Below, piece by piece: positions 23,731-36,931 of a DNA stretch of 64,000 bases (position 1 is its first letter; each line of letters begins with the position of its first letter). The translations under genes were made by a program, and so were the position numbers. The DNA comes from Trematomus loennbergii. Lineage: Eukaryota; Chordata; Actinopteri; Perciformes; Nototheniidae. The notes below the pieces were generated by a model that had not been told where the DNA came from, ran no database searches, and worked only from the letters and a program-made list of their open reading frames with translations. The stretch is taken from positions 1-64,000 of the forward strand of contig JAAOOA010000181.1 of NCBI GenBank assembly GCA_012861695.1. Direction: 5' to 3'.

Positions 23731-25102
23731 ATGGGCAAGACCAAAGAGCTGTCTAAGGACTCAGGGACAAGATCTTAGACCTGCACAAGGCTGGGATTGG
23801 CTACAAGACCATCAGAAAGCAGCTTGGTGAGAAGGAGCCAACTGTTTGTGCGATTATTCGTGAATAGAGAAAGACAAAATGAGCATCAATGGCCCTCGGT
23901 CTGGGGCTCCACACAAGATCTCGCCCCTTGGGGTATTGATGATCTTGAGAAAGGTGAGGTATCAGCCAAGAACTACACGGGAGGAACTTGTTAATGATTT
24001 CAAGGCAGCTGGGACCACAGTCACCAATAAAACTATTGGTAACACACTACACCATAATGGATCAAATCCTGAAGTGCTTGCAGGTCCCCCCGCTCAAGAA
24101 GGACCATGAAAGCACGTCTGAAGTTTGACAATGAACCTCTGAATGATTCAGAGAAGGCTTGGGAGAAGATGATATGGTCAGATGAGAGCTAAATCGAGAT
24201 CTTTGGCATCAACTCGACAAGCCGTGTTTGGAGGAAGAGAAATGCTGACTATAACCCAGAACACCATCCCCACCGTCAAGCATGGAGGTGGAAACATTAT
24301 GCTTTGGGGTGTTTTCTCTGCTAAGGGGACAGGACGACTTCCCTGCATCGAGGAGAGGGTGCACAGGGCCATGTACCGTGAAATCTTGGCCGATAGCCTC
24401 CTCCCTCAGCCAGGACACTGGAAATGGGTCATGGATGGGTCTTCCAGCAGGACTATAAACCTAACATACGGCCAAGGCAACACAGGAGTGGCTAAAGAAG
24501 AAGCACACTTACTGTAGGTGATGGAGGGCCGAGCCAGTCTCCGGACCTTAATCCCATAGACAATCTGTGGAGGGAGCTGAAGCTTTGAGATGCTGTGAGA
24601 CTGACCGTTGAGCGACCCGAACAAGCAAGGAGGCAGAGGCAGAACGTCCAAATAAACGGTGTGGGCATTTATTACTCACGGGCACATGACACAGCCTTAA
24701 TCTGCTGTTCACGTGAGCACAGTCACCAGCCACAAGGATCTCACACCACATTACAAACAGGAAACACAGAGCCTAAATACACACACACTAATTAATCAAC
24801 AAGACACAGGTGAGGGGAGCAATTAGACACAGGTGAGGGGGAGGAGCCATCACAGGGCACCAGGTGAACACAATCCCCAACAATTAAGCTATACAACCCG
24901 TAACGGAGGCCGAGATCTATGGGCCCAGTGATCACCTCCGTGACAGATGCCAAGCATCAGCCTCAAAACCTTAAGGATTTGGAGAGGATCTTCAGAGAGG
25001 ACCAAAATCCTTCCTGAGATGTTCACAAACCTGGAGACCAACTACAAGAAGCGTCTGACCTCTGTCTGTCCAACAAGGGTTTCTCCACCAAGTACTAAGA
25101 CA
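23731..25102 (+). pseudogene. Tc1-like transposase remnant, copy 1
   Basis: Starts [14 protein letters not shown], then [18 protein letters not shown] (paired-like DNA-binding domain) in another frame, MIWSDES (first catalytic D), [14 protein letters not shown] (third position, D instead of the usual E) and the C-terminal NLETNYKKRL. There are many stops and shifts, and a 352-bp LTR interrupts it right after the DNLWREL motif. Not functional. Confidence 0.85.
24594..24945 (-). mobile_element. Solo LTR nested in Tc1, copy 1
   Basis: A 352-bp insert with TG...CA ends (TGTGAGACTG / CTCCGTGACA), flanked by an exact 5-base duplication gatgc (24589-24593 and 24946-24950). Read on the minus strand it has a TATA-like tgtatttagg followed about 100 bases later by AATAAA, the order expected in an LTR. 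The surrounding Tc1 sequence resumes without loss. Most likely a Ty3/gypsy-type LTR left by LTR-LTR recombination. Confidence 0.8.
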
Positions 25103-25299
25103 AGTGTTGCAAGGGGATCAAATACTTATTTCCCACAGTTAAAAGCAAATACATTTTTATCTTTTTGGATTTTCTTTTTGATATTCTTACTCTCACTGTT
25201 AAAATAAACCTACCATTAAAATGATAGACTGTACATTTCTTTGTAACTGGGCAAACTTACAAAATCAGCAAGGGATCAAATACTTATTTCCTCCATATG

Positions 25300-26083
25300 A
25301 ATAAAGTAGTTATTATTATTAATGTCTTTCTAAGGTTTATTTTTTTCTGATCAAGCAAAGGCAACGTGTCTTGATGTCATTGCGTCTGTTACCGTGGACA
25401 CGGAGTAGTCACAACGCTCCTGAGTTAGCGTGCTAAACAGATCTTCAAACAAAACCCTTTTTATTTCTGTTTGGAGAAATGAGAAACGGCTCTGGTGTCC
25501 TTGTGTTCTTCCTGCCCTGCCCTGCTGTGTCTTGTGTTTGAGATTAGTTTTGCATGCATATCATACATCCTTACAGTGTTAAACTCTAACCAAAAGTAAA
25601 GCTGTTTTACTGTCAAACTTCTTTATAGTAAAGTACTGTTAACAGTTAATTGTGAATACAAAATGAATTATTACAGGGTGATACAAATTATATCATAACG
25701 TATAGACTTAAGGAGCAAGTATTGATTACCTTTCATTTTGATACTTTGAGTACTTGTTCCTGATTATAATGACAAAATGCAGTATTTTAATTGTAATGTG
25801 GTATTTTGACAGTGTTGATCTCATCCAAAGAGAACATACGTATTGTTCCAGGTTTAACCTCTGGTAGTTTTATTGTGCTGCTTTGACCTTTCTTACTTAT
25901 GCAAACAGAGTGATTTGAATGTTATATCAAAGCAAAATCAGCATACCCAAATGAACACTCTCAGATCTGATTTCAACACTTTGTGTCAATGGGTCCACAC
26001 CACATAGTGTACATTTAACCCTTTTTGCAGAGTAGGTACCTTAACCCCAATTTATTGTAATTTTTAACTCTATTTGGAGATCA
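25300..26083 (+). repeat. Block R spanning the copy 1/copy 2 junction
   Basis: Second R block of the unit. Its left end abuts the right end of the Tc1-like element. It runs across the boundary of the 26-kb unit, as expected if R-R recombination produced the array. Confidence 0.85.
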
Positions 26084-26107
26084 AATATATATAATAAAAA
26101 ATAATCA

Positions 26108-26345
26108 CTATGAAGAATAAACTATATCCAATAAAGAGATGTTATTTCTTTGAATGTTTATTCAGTTATTTCTCACATGTTGGATTATTGGCTGGTATTG
26201 GTTATTGGCCAGAATGGTAATTTCCCTGATTTTAGACAATTTATGGCCTCCTGATTCTCTATATAGATATAAAGATATTTGTTCTCCTTTATTCAAGAAA
26301 ATATATATTACTTCTAAACGTGATTTTATGCGGGGTGGAGGGAGT
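26108..26345 (+). repeat. Small-open-frame block, copy 2
   Basis: Copy 2 counterpart of 80-325. One T is missing near 26155 and one near 26309, so the frame is broken. This argues against coding constraint, or reflects indel error. Confidence 0.6.
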
Positions 26346-27136
26346 TAAATATTAGTTAAATATAACATTAGTGCGTGTGATTGTAGTGTGTGTGTCTGTG
26401 GTGTGTGTGCGTGCGCATGTGTGTGTTTGTGTGTATTGTTATTTTTCTTTGTCTAAAATTAGTAATTATGTCAATACTTAAAGTGGAATTTGTACAAATG
26501 TGTGTTTTTTATGAAATGTGGTTGCTTATGGTAATATTCTTTTAATTTAAAATACAGAATACCTTTGATCACATTTTGTTTTCATCCTATCCAAAGAGAG
26601 GAGATGTATTGTGCCAGATTTAGCCTCTACTTCATTTCTACTGAAGGAAGCATCTGCATACTCCCTCAAAACCCTGAATGTGCCTTTCTAACTTTATGCA
26701 AACTCGAAAGGACTTTAATATTATATCTGATTCCTTAAAACGACATGAGTGAATGGGAATGGACGCTCATCGCTCTTTGGTCCGTAATACAATAAAGGGG
26801 ACATGATCAAATAGGAATATAATTATCTTTTAAATAACGTTAACTAAAGGGAACAATCTATTGACACAGCTGAAGCTCTGGCCTTCCTTAAAAACTAACT
26901 CATTTAATAAAAATCACAGTTGTATTACACACAATGCACTGTTTTTTGAGAACAACAATTAGTAACTAATGCACCATAATACATTCTGACGAAAAATAAA
27001 ATGATTATGAATACAAATAAAATAAAGAAACGCAAAAATACACAAACACACACACATACATACACACACACTCGCGAGCTTCCCCCAGACCAGTAATCCA
27101 AACAAAAATATTTTCCCTCAATCAGATCGATGGATA

Positions 27137-27211
27137 ATTTTGAGAAAAAGGCCTTCAAAGTTTCCTCTTCTCTGAAAGAAGAGGAAACATTGAAGGCCTT
27201 TTTCTCAAAAT
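27137..27211. repeat. 34-bp inverted repeat, copy 2
   Basis: Arms 27137-27170 and 27178-27211 with the same single mismatch and the same loop as copy 1. It is unchanged although neighbouring sequence has indels. Confidence 0.9.
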
Positions 27212-27604
27212 GATGACTCGGTGATAGTCATTATATAATGTGACATATTTCGCTTAATATTTGGAGTACAACAACAATCCTGATATCATTAGAAAGCTAG
27301 GAATCTCCTCTTTCTAACATTGTATACAACTCAAAATGTGTCTTCGGGTCAATGCGACTGATTTCGATAGAGCAGGTCACATATACACTTGGTATTAAAA
27401 TGGTTTTGAATGGCTGCCAGAGTTTATGTTGTTCATTTCACTCTGTAAGTGATGTTGGTCACCACTGTTTCTGTCAGGTGTGAACCAGGCTACCCACTTG
27501 AGTTTGAAGGATTTTAAAAACAGTATATTTATAAATAACTATCACTTCGTTATCTGACTTGGTGTGGACTGACCTGTTAGTCTTATTCACTGTCAACAAA
27601 AAAA

Positions 27605-27617
27605 TGTGTGTGTGGTG

Positions 27618-27648
<31 letters not shown>

Positions 27649-27665
27649 TGGTGTGTGTGTGTGTG
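27605..27665 (+). repeat. (TG)n microsatellite, 5' side, copy 2
   Basis: TG run with GG interruptions at three places; the copy 1 and copy 3 runs are pure. Confidence 0.9.
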
Positions 27666-30600
27666 CATCATGGCGGCCACGCGTGAGTAGTGAGAGGAAC
27701 TCGCTCACCTTTTTTGAACATCTAAGCTCACATACACCCGTTGTAACTGCCATCGTTATTGCAGTGGGGATATAAGATGCACTGGATGCTTTTGGTACAC
27801 AATGTGTCTCGTTACCACGCTGAGATTGGCCTTTAAACAAGCCCTGAACAGCGGGCGAGTCTACAAACAACGCCTGAACGTCTGCGACCCAAGCCCAACA
27901 CCGGCCGGAGATGTTCGTGTAGACTTCGAGCAATATGCGCGATTATTGTCAGATTGTGAGTGGACTACTTTCCAGAGAGATGAAAGAGCGTACAGGGGGA
28001 CACTGGACACAAAACTGCTCCAGGTAAGATCTAACTTTGCTGTTACTCACGGAGGCGCAGAGAAGTGGGGCAGGCTGGTGACAATCCTGACCAGCGCTTT
28101 TTTCATTAATGGAATATTCTCCGCGACGCAACGAAACTCGCGTCCGTACGGATTCCAGCTTCTGAATGTCGCCAGAATCCTGAAGAAATTCCCTCTTTCT
28201 GCCGACTTCCCGGTGGACCTTACACCTGACTCGCTGACACCATGGATAGAAATGCAGCTTCGCTTCATCCGTGAGAGAATACAACCAGCGCTGCGGGCCG
28301 CCGGGACAGAGACACTACGGCAGCAAAGGAAAGTTTCCAGGAACAAGCTGGCATATCTCTGGCAACACCGCAAATCAAAGGCAATCGATATCATTTTAAA
28401 TAACAGCTGTTTTCCGGAAACCCCGCCCACTGTTAGTGATACAACCAATGTGTATAACTACTATAAAGCCAAATGTCAAACTGTGCCGAGGGCTACTCCC
28501 CTGGCCACGCCCCCTTGGTACAATTTCATTGACAGAATAGAGCCAGGCTATTTCCCAGATACCCAGGATTTTACAACTGAGGAGGTGGATGCAGTTCTGG
28601 CTTCTCTTCCTAATAACAAGGCTAGTGGATCTGATGGGGTCATCTATGAGACGCTGAGAGCTACCAGGCCCACGTCAACACAGACACTCACACACATCTT
28701 CAATGCCTGCCTGATCAATGAGAAGGTGCCTGCTTCGTGGAAAGGGGCCCTCATTCACAGGATACCAAAAAAGGAAAATGTCCCAGATGATCCTTCCACT
28801 TGGCATGACATTTCACTATTGCCCACTGTATACAAAGTCTTTATGAAGTGCCTACTCACCCGCATCTTACCCTGGCTGGTGGACACAGGGATTCTCTCCC
28901 CCCATCAGAAAGCATATATCAACAGACAGGGAATGAACGAACATGTGTTTTGCTTAAAACCGGAATAGATGATTTCAAACATGGATCATCTAAATTCTAC
29001 ACAGTGTTTTTGGACTTTAGAGACGCGTTTGGTACACTCTCCCATGAGGTGATGCTAAAAGCATTAGAGGAAATACACCTGCCTCAGCCTTTTGTGAATG
29101 TGGTATCCAATGTGTACCAAGGTTCATTTCTCCAGGTTATCTGTGGGCAGCAGCTCACAGAGCCGATTGCACTGAAGGTGGGAATAAAAACTGGCTGTCC
29201 CTGGAGTGCCGTGAACTTCATCCTAGCACTCAACCAATCGATGAAGTGGATTTACCAGTGCGCTCCTCTGCATGTCGGGTCCCCAAATCCTGTTCAAGGA
29301 TACGCTGACGACGTGCAGGTTTCGTCACGACAGGAGGATGTCATCATTGGCATGCTAGCACGCACTGATGAGTTCCTCCAATGGTCAGGGCTGGAGGTGA
29401 AGCAAGCTAAGTGTGCCGTACTCCATGAGCGCCGCAGTGGAGGCAACCGCTGGTATAAGGCCAAACGACAAGCCCCCTCCTTTCTTGTAATGGGCCAACC
29501 TATTAAGGTGTATTCCCGTAATGAGACCTACCCATACCTTGGCCACAGGTTTAACATCGCTGGCGAGTGGGGGGAGCAGGTCGAGGAGCTCACTACAGAG
29601 TTTCTCCATCGTCTCCACCTGATTGACTTGTCCCCCCTCCCCGTCCTCATGAAGTTCCAGGCTGTGAGAGAGGTGGCTTTGGCTAAAATTCAACATCTCT
29701 TTGCCAATGTACACATCCCTCTCAAGGCACTGAGAGAAATGACAAACAAAACTGTCCAGTTGGTCAGAAAGTGGGTGGGCCTCAACACACACTCCACACG
29801 GGGCATGATCTTTCTCCCATGTGGAGAGGGGGGGCTGGGTGTCCCAAATGTCGAGTGGACCTACATAGCCACCAGGCTAGCCCACCTGATCCACATGCTT
29901 AACAATGATGATGTCACCGTAAGAGAAATGGCCAGGGCCTCTCTCCTGCTGGATCTACAAAGAAGGAAGATCCCCCTGGCCAGCGCAGACCAGAACAACT
30001 TCCTCGGCTTCAGGAGGAAGGACTCTGGGAAACTGGACTCTCAGGCCAAGGGCTTCGGGGTCTGGTCTGACTGGCCAGATCTCAATGACCTCTGCAATCG
30101 GACTGGAGTCCAGCTGAAATGGACAAGACTCAACACACAGACTGAAGTCCCCGTCTCTGATGAACTGATCACAGACCCCAGTGTGGTTGTGAAGGCCGAC
30201 ATCACAACACCTCAGGAAGAGACTGTGGAACTGCACCGAGACTCTGCAAGGAGGGTTCTGCTCAGCATGAAGCAGTCTGAGATCAAGCAGCACTGGTGTG
30301 GACTCAGATTACAGGGAAAGCTAGCCTGTTTGGGGTTTGCTGACCACTCAGTCTCACACTCAGTGTTTAAGAACGCCGCTGTTGGTGAGGATGTTCTGAC
30401 ATTTACCATCAAAGCAAGACTGCAGGTATTACCCACTAAGTACAATCTGTCCACCTGGTACCCTCACATTCACACTCCATTCTGTTTAAACCACCAGGAT
30501 TCACAACAACACCGAGAATCCATTGCACACATAACAAATGGATGTAATGCATACAAACGCCTGTACATAGCCCGTCATGACCGTATTGTGGACATTGTGT

Positions 30601-31172
30601 CTGATGCGGTACAAAACATCTTACCATCTAGCGCAGCAATGTACAAGCACACTAGAGTGCTACCAGAATGGTTTGGTTTTACCAATGATGTCTTTGCTAA
30701 CATCCCAAATACACCTGATGTAGTTTTTGTTGACACCAACCACAAGGAGGTGCTAATCTTAGAAGTAGGCTGTGCCTTTGACCTGTACATGGACCAGGCT
30801 TTCCAGGACAAGTATATCAAATACCAACCACTGCTCCATGTCATAACCAGCTTTGGGTACAAGTGTAGATATAGCATACTCATATTCGGAAGTCTTGGCC
30901 ATGTATATAAATGCACCATGATTGGTCTGAGAATTGCTGGAATGTCAAAGAGAAAAGCCAAACAAATTGCCAAATATTGCTCTGTTTCAGCTATTATTGG
31001 CAGCTTAGCCGTGTGGAGAAGGAGATGCTATGTGTTCCCTTAAGGCTGCTGCTTAGCCGTGTGGAGAGGAGATGCTATGTGTTCCCCTAAGTGTTCTGTG
31101 CTGCTTAGCCCCGATATATTTGATTCCCTGTCTTATGTAATATAATTTGTGGAACCAAATAAAGTATTCAAA
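27666..31172 (+). mobile_element. RLE-type non-LTR retrotransposon, copy 2
   Basis: Same insertion as in copy 1, carried along by the 26-kb duplication (identical ends and flanks). This is the best-preserved copy. Confidence 0.85.
27802..31043 (+). pseudogene. RT / restriction-like endonuclease ORF, copy 2 (single break)
   Basis: Two long frames, 27802-28968 (388 codons) and one open from before 28950 to 31043, joined at a one-base loss in an A run near 28957. Counted from 28848, the RT catalytic YADD is near residue 152, CLNH near 545, HRESIAHITNGC near 555-566, RHDRIVD near 575, PDVVFVD near 622 and ILEVGC near 637. These spacings fit the CCHC-PD-D/E nuclease of R2-like elements. A basic tail (WRRRCYVFP) ends the protein. 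The start ATG at 27802 is shared by all copies, but a non-ATG start further upstream cannot be excluded. Confidence 0.88.
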
Positions 31173-31349
<177 letters not shown>

Positions 31350-31464
31350 GTTTTATTTCTTGAATGTTTAGAAAGTAGGGGAACGTTTAAACTTTGTAGA
31401 AAAATAGCTGTATCAAGTTTTTTTAAACAGATCCCCAAATGGTCTTTTCAGCTGTGTGGTTATT

Positions 31465-31509
31465 ATTTGCCTAATATGCAAAGGATTGTTGCCTCTGACC
31501 AATTTGCAT
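31465..31509 (+). promoter_or_regulatory. Lectin A promoter remnant, copy 2
   Basis: Identical to 5440-5484, again cut off by the antisense LINE. Confidence 0.5.
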
Positions 31510-31539
31510 GGAGCCAGAGGACGCATCAGACTTCATGAT

Positions 31540-32595
31540 GCATCATCATAATAGATTGATTTACTAGCATAGTAATTGGTTTTATTAGACTGTCAATATG
31601 TGTTTTTATGAAGTTGGTGTCTAAATCATCTGCATATAGCCTGAGTACCTTTTAACCCTAAGATTATATTTTTTACCTCAACCTCTCTGTTACCTTTCGC
31701 ACCTTCAATTATATTGATGAAAAGTTTGCTTTGGCCTGTCTTATTGTTTGAGTTACCTTATTACGAGCATGAGTACATTTATGTCTGTCAGTGGATAGTC
31801 CGGATTTTAAGCTCTGCTTTAATAGTTGGTCTCTAGATTTAATCAAATTCCTGCACTGTAGATTCAGCCAGGGAAGATGATGTTCCTTCCTGTCCCTAAC
31901 TGACCCTCTCCTTGAGAAGGAAGACATTGCATCATAAATATGAGATATAAACAGAGGACAGAGTGTCCCCCAATTAATAATTTTCACTGCCTCCATAAAA
32001 CGTTGTTGCAGGTTTTTGGGGATGAAGCGTGAACCCAAGGCAGGGGTTTTAGGCGTGGCCATGAACCTTTTTTTTGTGAGTTTCCTGGCAAAAGAACAAG
32101 ATTATGGTCAGAAAGACCAGTCAGGAAGTTGTAGGTTTTAACTATTCTGTCAGCTTTGTTTGTAAATAATAAATCTATCATAGTCTTGGAGGTTTTGGTT
32201 ATTCTAGTCGGTTGATCCATTAGTTGTATTAAGTTGTGTTTATCCGTGATCCGTTTTAAGCTTTTTCTATTTTGTCTGTCATTCCAGTTAATATTAAAGT
32301 CTCCTACAATAATTAGCTCTTTGTTGGAGTCACAGGAATTCAGCAGGAGTTTTACCTGGTCATAGAAATCCACCTTAGCGGTGGGTTGTCGATACAGGCA
32401 AATCATGGTGAGGGACATTTCCTCAGATAGTGTGATTTCCACACCAACACAATCAAACTCAATATTAGCTGGGAGTGCAATCTCCCTACAAGTAAAGGTA
32501 TTCCTCACATAAAGCAACACACCCCCTCCTTTTCCCTTCAGTATGTCCTTCCTAACCACATGATATCCTGACATAGATACAAGAGTGGATGGTGA
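31540..32595 (-). pseudogene. L2-type LINE endonuclease fragment, copy 2
   Basis: Same fragment as in copy 1. One C fewer near 31970 leaves the linker frame open for 117 codons (31709-32062), which overlaps the endonuclease frame 31984-32574. Confidence 0.8.
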
Positions 32596-33816
32596 TGTTA
32601 GAAATTAAAATCAATGTTTTATGGCATAATTTAGTCTAAAACATACCGTCAGTTTAAAAGCAGTCTTATGAAGAACTCATTGATTTCAGTATTGTGTTCA
32701 CACCTTAAAAGGTGTGAAAGGAGGGATTGTTAGAAATTAAAATCAATGTTGATGTGGCGTAATTTGAATGAAATGCACTGTATTTCATTTAAATCTGTTT
32801 TATTCTGAAAACCGAAGATTCACATGTGACTTCCAGTTTTTCGCTGGTGAATTTCGTCATTTCCGGTTAGCATTAGCTTGTGGCGAAATGCTACGTTTTC
32901 AAACCGTGAATTGAAGGTGAAATAACGTGATGTTGTACACTAACACCCTGAGTTTAACACTCATTTATTGACGCTGGAATGAGGTTTATTAGGGAATGTT
33001 TAGATGACCACAGACATCAGAGTGATGTAATTTAGCAGCAGAAACCGACAGGATTTGCATTGGACACGCCCCGTCGACGCCGGCCAATAGGAGAAGACTA
33101 CAGGTCTTACCCGGAGACCCAAGAAGGATCTCGCTCTCTCCTTGCCCCGAGCTGACCCGGTGTAGGTACCATATGTGTTCGGCCTACCATATGTGTTCGG
33201 GGTCCGTTACGCTTACCAATGACGTCACGCATTGGCTGTACGGTAACCCAAGAGGACATTTTACACGGTCAAATTCCGAATGTATTGAAACTCCAGACTC
33301 AACATAAGAGCTTGAGCCTCTTCGGGGGGTGCTAACATTTAAACATACACTTCATTCTTTACTTTGTCCGTTATTATATGTAGAAGATATTACTTTTTTC
33401 TCCGTCATGTTGTTTCCATAGCAACAACTTCAAAATAAATAAATCTAAATAGATGTGTGTTCTACACACCAAAATACGTTATTTGAACACCCCTCTCGAT
33501 CGATTTACAAAATAACAATAGTATGGCCCGCCCTAATACACCAACGCAGTTTTTAAAGATATACATTTTTCAACACAGAATCATTTACCATTACACTATA
33601 TCCAATCATTTTACGAGTCAGAAAATGCTATATGTTCATTGCAGTTATTGTTTATTGAATTAGATTACCATGAGCTCAACATAATTATGTAGAGTACAAG
33701 TCCACAGCCAAGAAATGTTATTTGCATTTCATTTTATTTATTATTTATTTATGAATTATGGAATTATGGAATTCTAACACTGGAGTTTGTTATTATTTAC
33801 TATAACTTTATTATAG

Positions 33817-34395
33817 TAGGGCTGTACCCGATTATCCGTTCGTTGGAGTACTATTTCGGGTTTCAATTTCGTTATTCGGATATTCGTTTTGTTTGTTTTT
33901 TCCCCGTTTTTTTTCAAATTGAATTGATTGAAATCTCCAATATCAACGTTAGAGCTTGTGCTTCTTCGGGGGGTGCTAACACTTAACCATAAACGTTATC
34001 GTTTACTTTCTCCGTCTTTATATGTAGATATTACTTTTCTCCGTTAAACTCTGTCACGTTGTTTCCAAAGCAACAACAACTTCCTGTCAACTGCGCTAAC
34101 TCTCCTTCAAAATAAAAGCATGTCCATAAATAGGAAACCAAGCCAAATTACACTTAAGACGTATACAACTGCAACGAAAGTATCAAACACAATGCGATAT
34201 CCTTTTCAATTTCAAAGAACACAAATTGGGTTACATTAACAAATAACTATAAAACAACAATACTGTAGAATAACAAAATGAATGCCGTGAATACACCGAA
34301 ATACACGTGTTGAAGCAGTTCGCTGCTGATTACTACGCCCCCCGCATTACTACCGAATATCCGGAGCCCGAAAAATGGTATTCGGGACAGCCCTA
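33817..34395. mobile_element. Non-autonomous hAT-type element, copy 2
   Basis: Same ends and length as the copy 1 element. Confidence 0.65.
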
Positions 34396-34812
34396 GATCA
34401 TTCTGCTTCAGTTTGTGGGCTACAGCCAGTTTATGGTAGCAGCACGTTAACAGCTTCATCCTTTGATCAGACCCCCGTATACCCCAGTCAGCGCCCCTAG
34501 GCTTTACCCCAGTGCCGTTGTTGACAGTGGAGCAGTCAAAGCTAGCTGGTGTTTTATGGATCTCTGCCGATAGGCTGCTAGCCATCGGCACGGAGCCATC
34601 GGCGCTGCAGTCCTCCGATGGTGTTAGGCCTGCTAGGCCAGCAGCCATCAGCGCGAGACCACCGAGACCCGCCGGCAGAGCTAGCTGTTCAGCTAGCCGG
34701 CTTCTTCTGAAGCCAGTCCGGTGGTGTCCGGTGGTGTCCGGTGGTGCGAGAATCTCCGTTGCTAGGCCGCTAGCCCTCGGTGCGGATCCGTAGTTCTCCG
34801 GTGGTGTGGAAG

Positions 34813-35263
34813 TAGGGCTGTGCGATTATGGCAAAAATCATAATCACGATTATTTTGGTCAATAATTGATATCACGATCATTAAATACGATTATTCATTG
34901 ACTTTGAAAACATCCATTTATTGAACTTTAACACAAATACAAATGATAATTTGAACAGTGTCTTTTTAACTGTTGATTACCCTGAACATATAATTCAACT
35001 GAAAAACTAATACAAAAATAAATTATATCAAAATAATAAATACCAATAAACAAGATCAACAAATATTTTGGAGCACACTTCAACAAGCTACTAAACATAT
35101 ATAAATATGATAAATACAAATGAATTAGACTAAAATAAATTAGATCAAATATGTCACAACCAAGCAAAGCAAAATAATCGTTTTTTTCGATTATGTTGTT
35201 TTCGTAATTGTGGCAGGCCAAAATCGTAATTGCGATTAAAATACGATTAATTGCACAGCCCTA
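34813..35263. mobile_element. Non-autonomous hAT element with 8-bp TSD, copy 2
   Basis: Same element and same tgtggaag duplication on both sides. Confidence 0.88.
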
Positions 35264-35436
35264 TGTGGAAGCTATCCGTCCTCCTCTGAAGCCAGCCGGC
35301 GGTGTGTGGATCTCCGCTGCTCGGCCACCAGCCCTCGGCGTGGACCCGTAGTCCTCCGGTGGTGTGGTCCTGCTGCTAGGCCGGCAGCCGGCGGCGCGAG
35401 ACCGCAGAGACCCGCCGGTGGTGCTAGCTGCTCAGG

Positions 35437-36499
35437 ATGGAGGTTGTGAAGCTCCTGAACAACATGGCAGGCCAATACAACCAAGTGAGGTCACTTTTCT
35501 CTGTCTTTCGATTAAAATGAATTACATTTATTTTAGAGTCAAATTTTAAACTGACAGATTATTACAGAAAGCTGAAAACAGAGTTGTAAAAAATATTAAG
35601 CCCAAGCCAGCGTAAAATACTGAAATAAAGTTGAAGAGGTTCAGAGTAGCAAGGCTTTAGATGAATGTTGACTTGAGGGATTCCCATTAGATCACCATGT
35701 ACCAAGGCTGGTCTCATGAAGGCAAAACATGTCTCTTTAATAAACACATACATTTCCTTGAGCAGCTTTAAAAGCTAGATCAGGGTGTTAGTTTTTAAAA
35801 CATTTAATGTTTCTTTCAGTCAGCCTGGAAAGGGCTGTATGAGGACGTGGTCACCTGGAGGTGGTCACTGTCAGACCCAAGCTTCTACAAACCGGGGGAG
35901 ATGGAGTTCAGACGATGGGGGTCTGGACAACCAGGCAACACTGTGACAGAACGATGCTCAATGATTTGTTCTCCTCATGGACTATGGGATGATGTTGTTT
36001 GAGACAACCGCTACTGCGCAGTCTGCTGTGAGGTCACAGGTAAGAATATTCATTTCAGATTATTTTGAAGCTTCTGAAAGTATATTATTATTATTATTAT
36101 TCTATATCTGACAAATGGTTCCCAAACTTTTTTATATCTGAACTCTTACTTTTATTTAAATTCATGTGGAGAGACCGTTTAAAAACACTTTCAGATTATA
36201 ATATCATACATGTTTATTTAATACATGTGTTCATTTATTGGTGTAATTCCTTATGTCTCAATGATTTCAATGTTACATTTTATATTATAAAGGCATCAAT
36301 ACCACCACAGATGTGTGATTGATGTCAGGCTGTATGTCGTGGTGCCTCTACTCAGCACTTCTCTGGCGTCCATTTTCAGGACCGAATGTGAGATTTCTCT
36401 CCACTGATGGTGTAATGACATGGACTGAGGCCCAGAGCTACTGCAGAGAACACCACACAGACCTGGCCAGTGTGAGAAACCCGGCGGAGGAGCAAAATA
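35437..36499 (+). pseudogene. Lectin A pseudogene, copy 2
   Basis: Exon pieces at 35437-35484, 35820-36039 and 36380-36499. The TGA in exon 3 and the truncation in exon 4 are the same as in copy 1, so both lesions predate the 26-kb duplication. Confidence 0.85.
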
Positions 36500-36931
36500 A
36501 TTGTACACATAATTCATTTTCACATTTTTAGGGATAATAAATTAGGGAATTGGCTTCCATGACATGAGGATTTGATGCTTTACTTCATATATTGTCCTAA
36601 AAGTAATATGTTTTCTTCCTGTAATATGTAAGAATATCTTCCAATTATTTCATAAAACACAATTATGCCGTCACCCAAATGGGGATGAAAACTTGAAGCA
36701 ATTTCCCTAAAGATTTGTATGACTATTTTAATTACTGTAACAACTTCTAGGGGAAAATATTAATTATTGCCTTTTCTATCTTTCTAAATATTATGATTTG
36801 ATGCTCCTTTTTTTTGTCATATATGATAATATATATATATATGTAATTAATTAATATTTTGCTGTTTTCAAAATAGAAATGTCCTCATGAAAAGCACTTT
36901 GGGATGCACCTTGCATGAAAGGTTCCATACA

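Larger units (their letters stand above)
23405..25295 (+). mobile_element. Tc1-like transposon, decayed, copy 1
   Basis: Terminal inverted repeats of about 100 bp start CAGTGGAGGAAATACTTATT (23405) and end at 25295, where the last bases of the right repeat are lost. TA dinucleotides flank both sides. A second inner motif (aagtatttgatccccttgc, 23579; mirrored near 25108) gives the IR/DR layout of fish Tc1 elements. The element is enlarged by a nested solo LTR. Confidence 0.88.
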
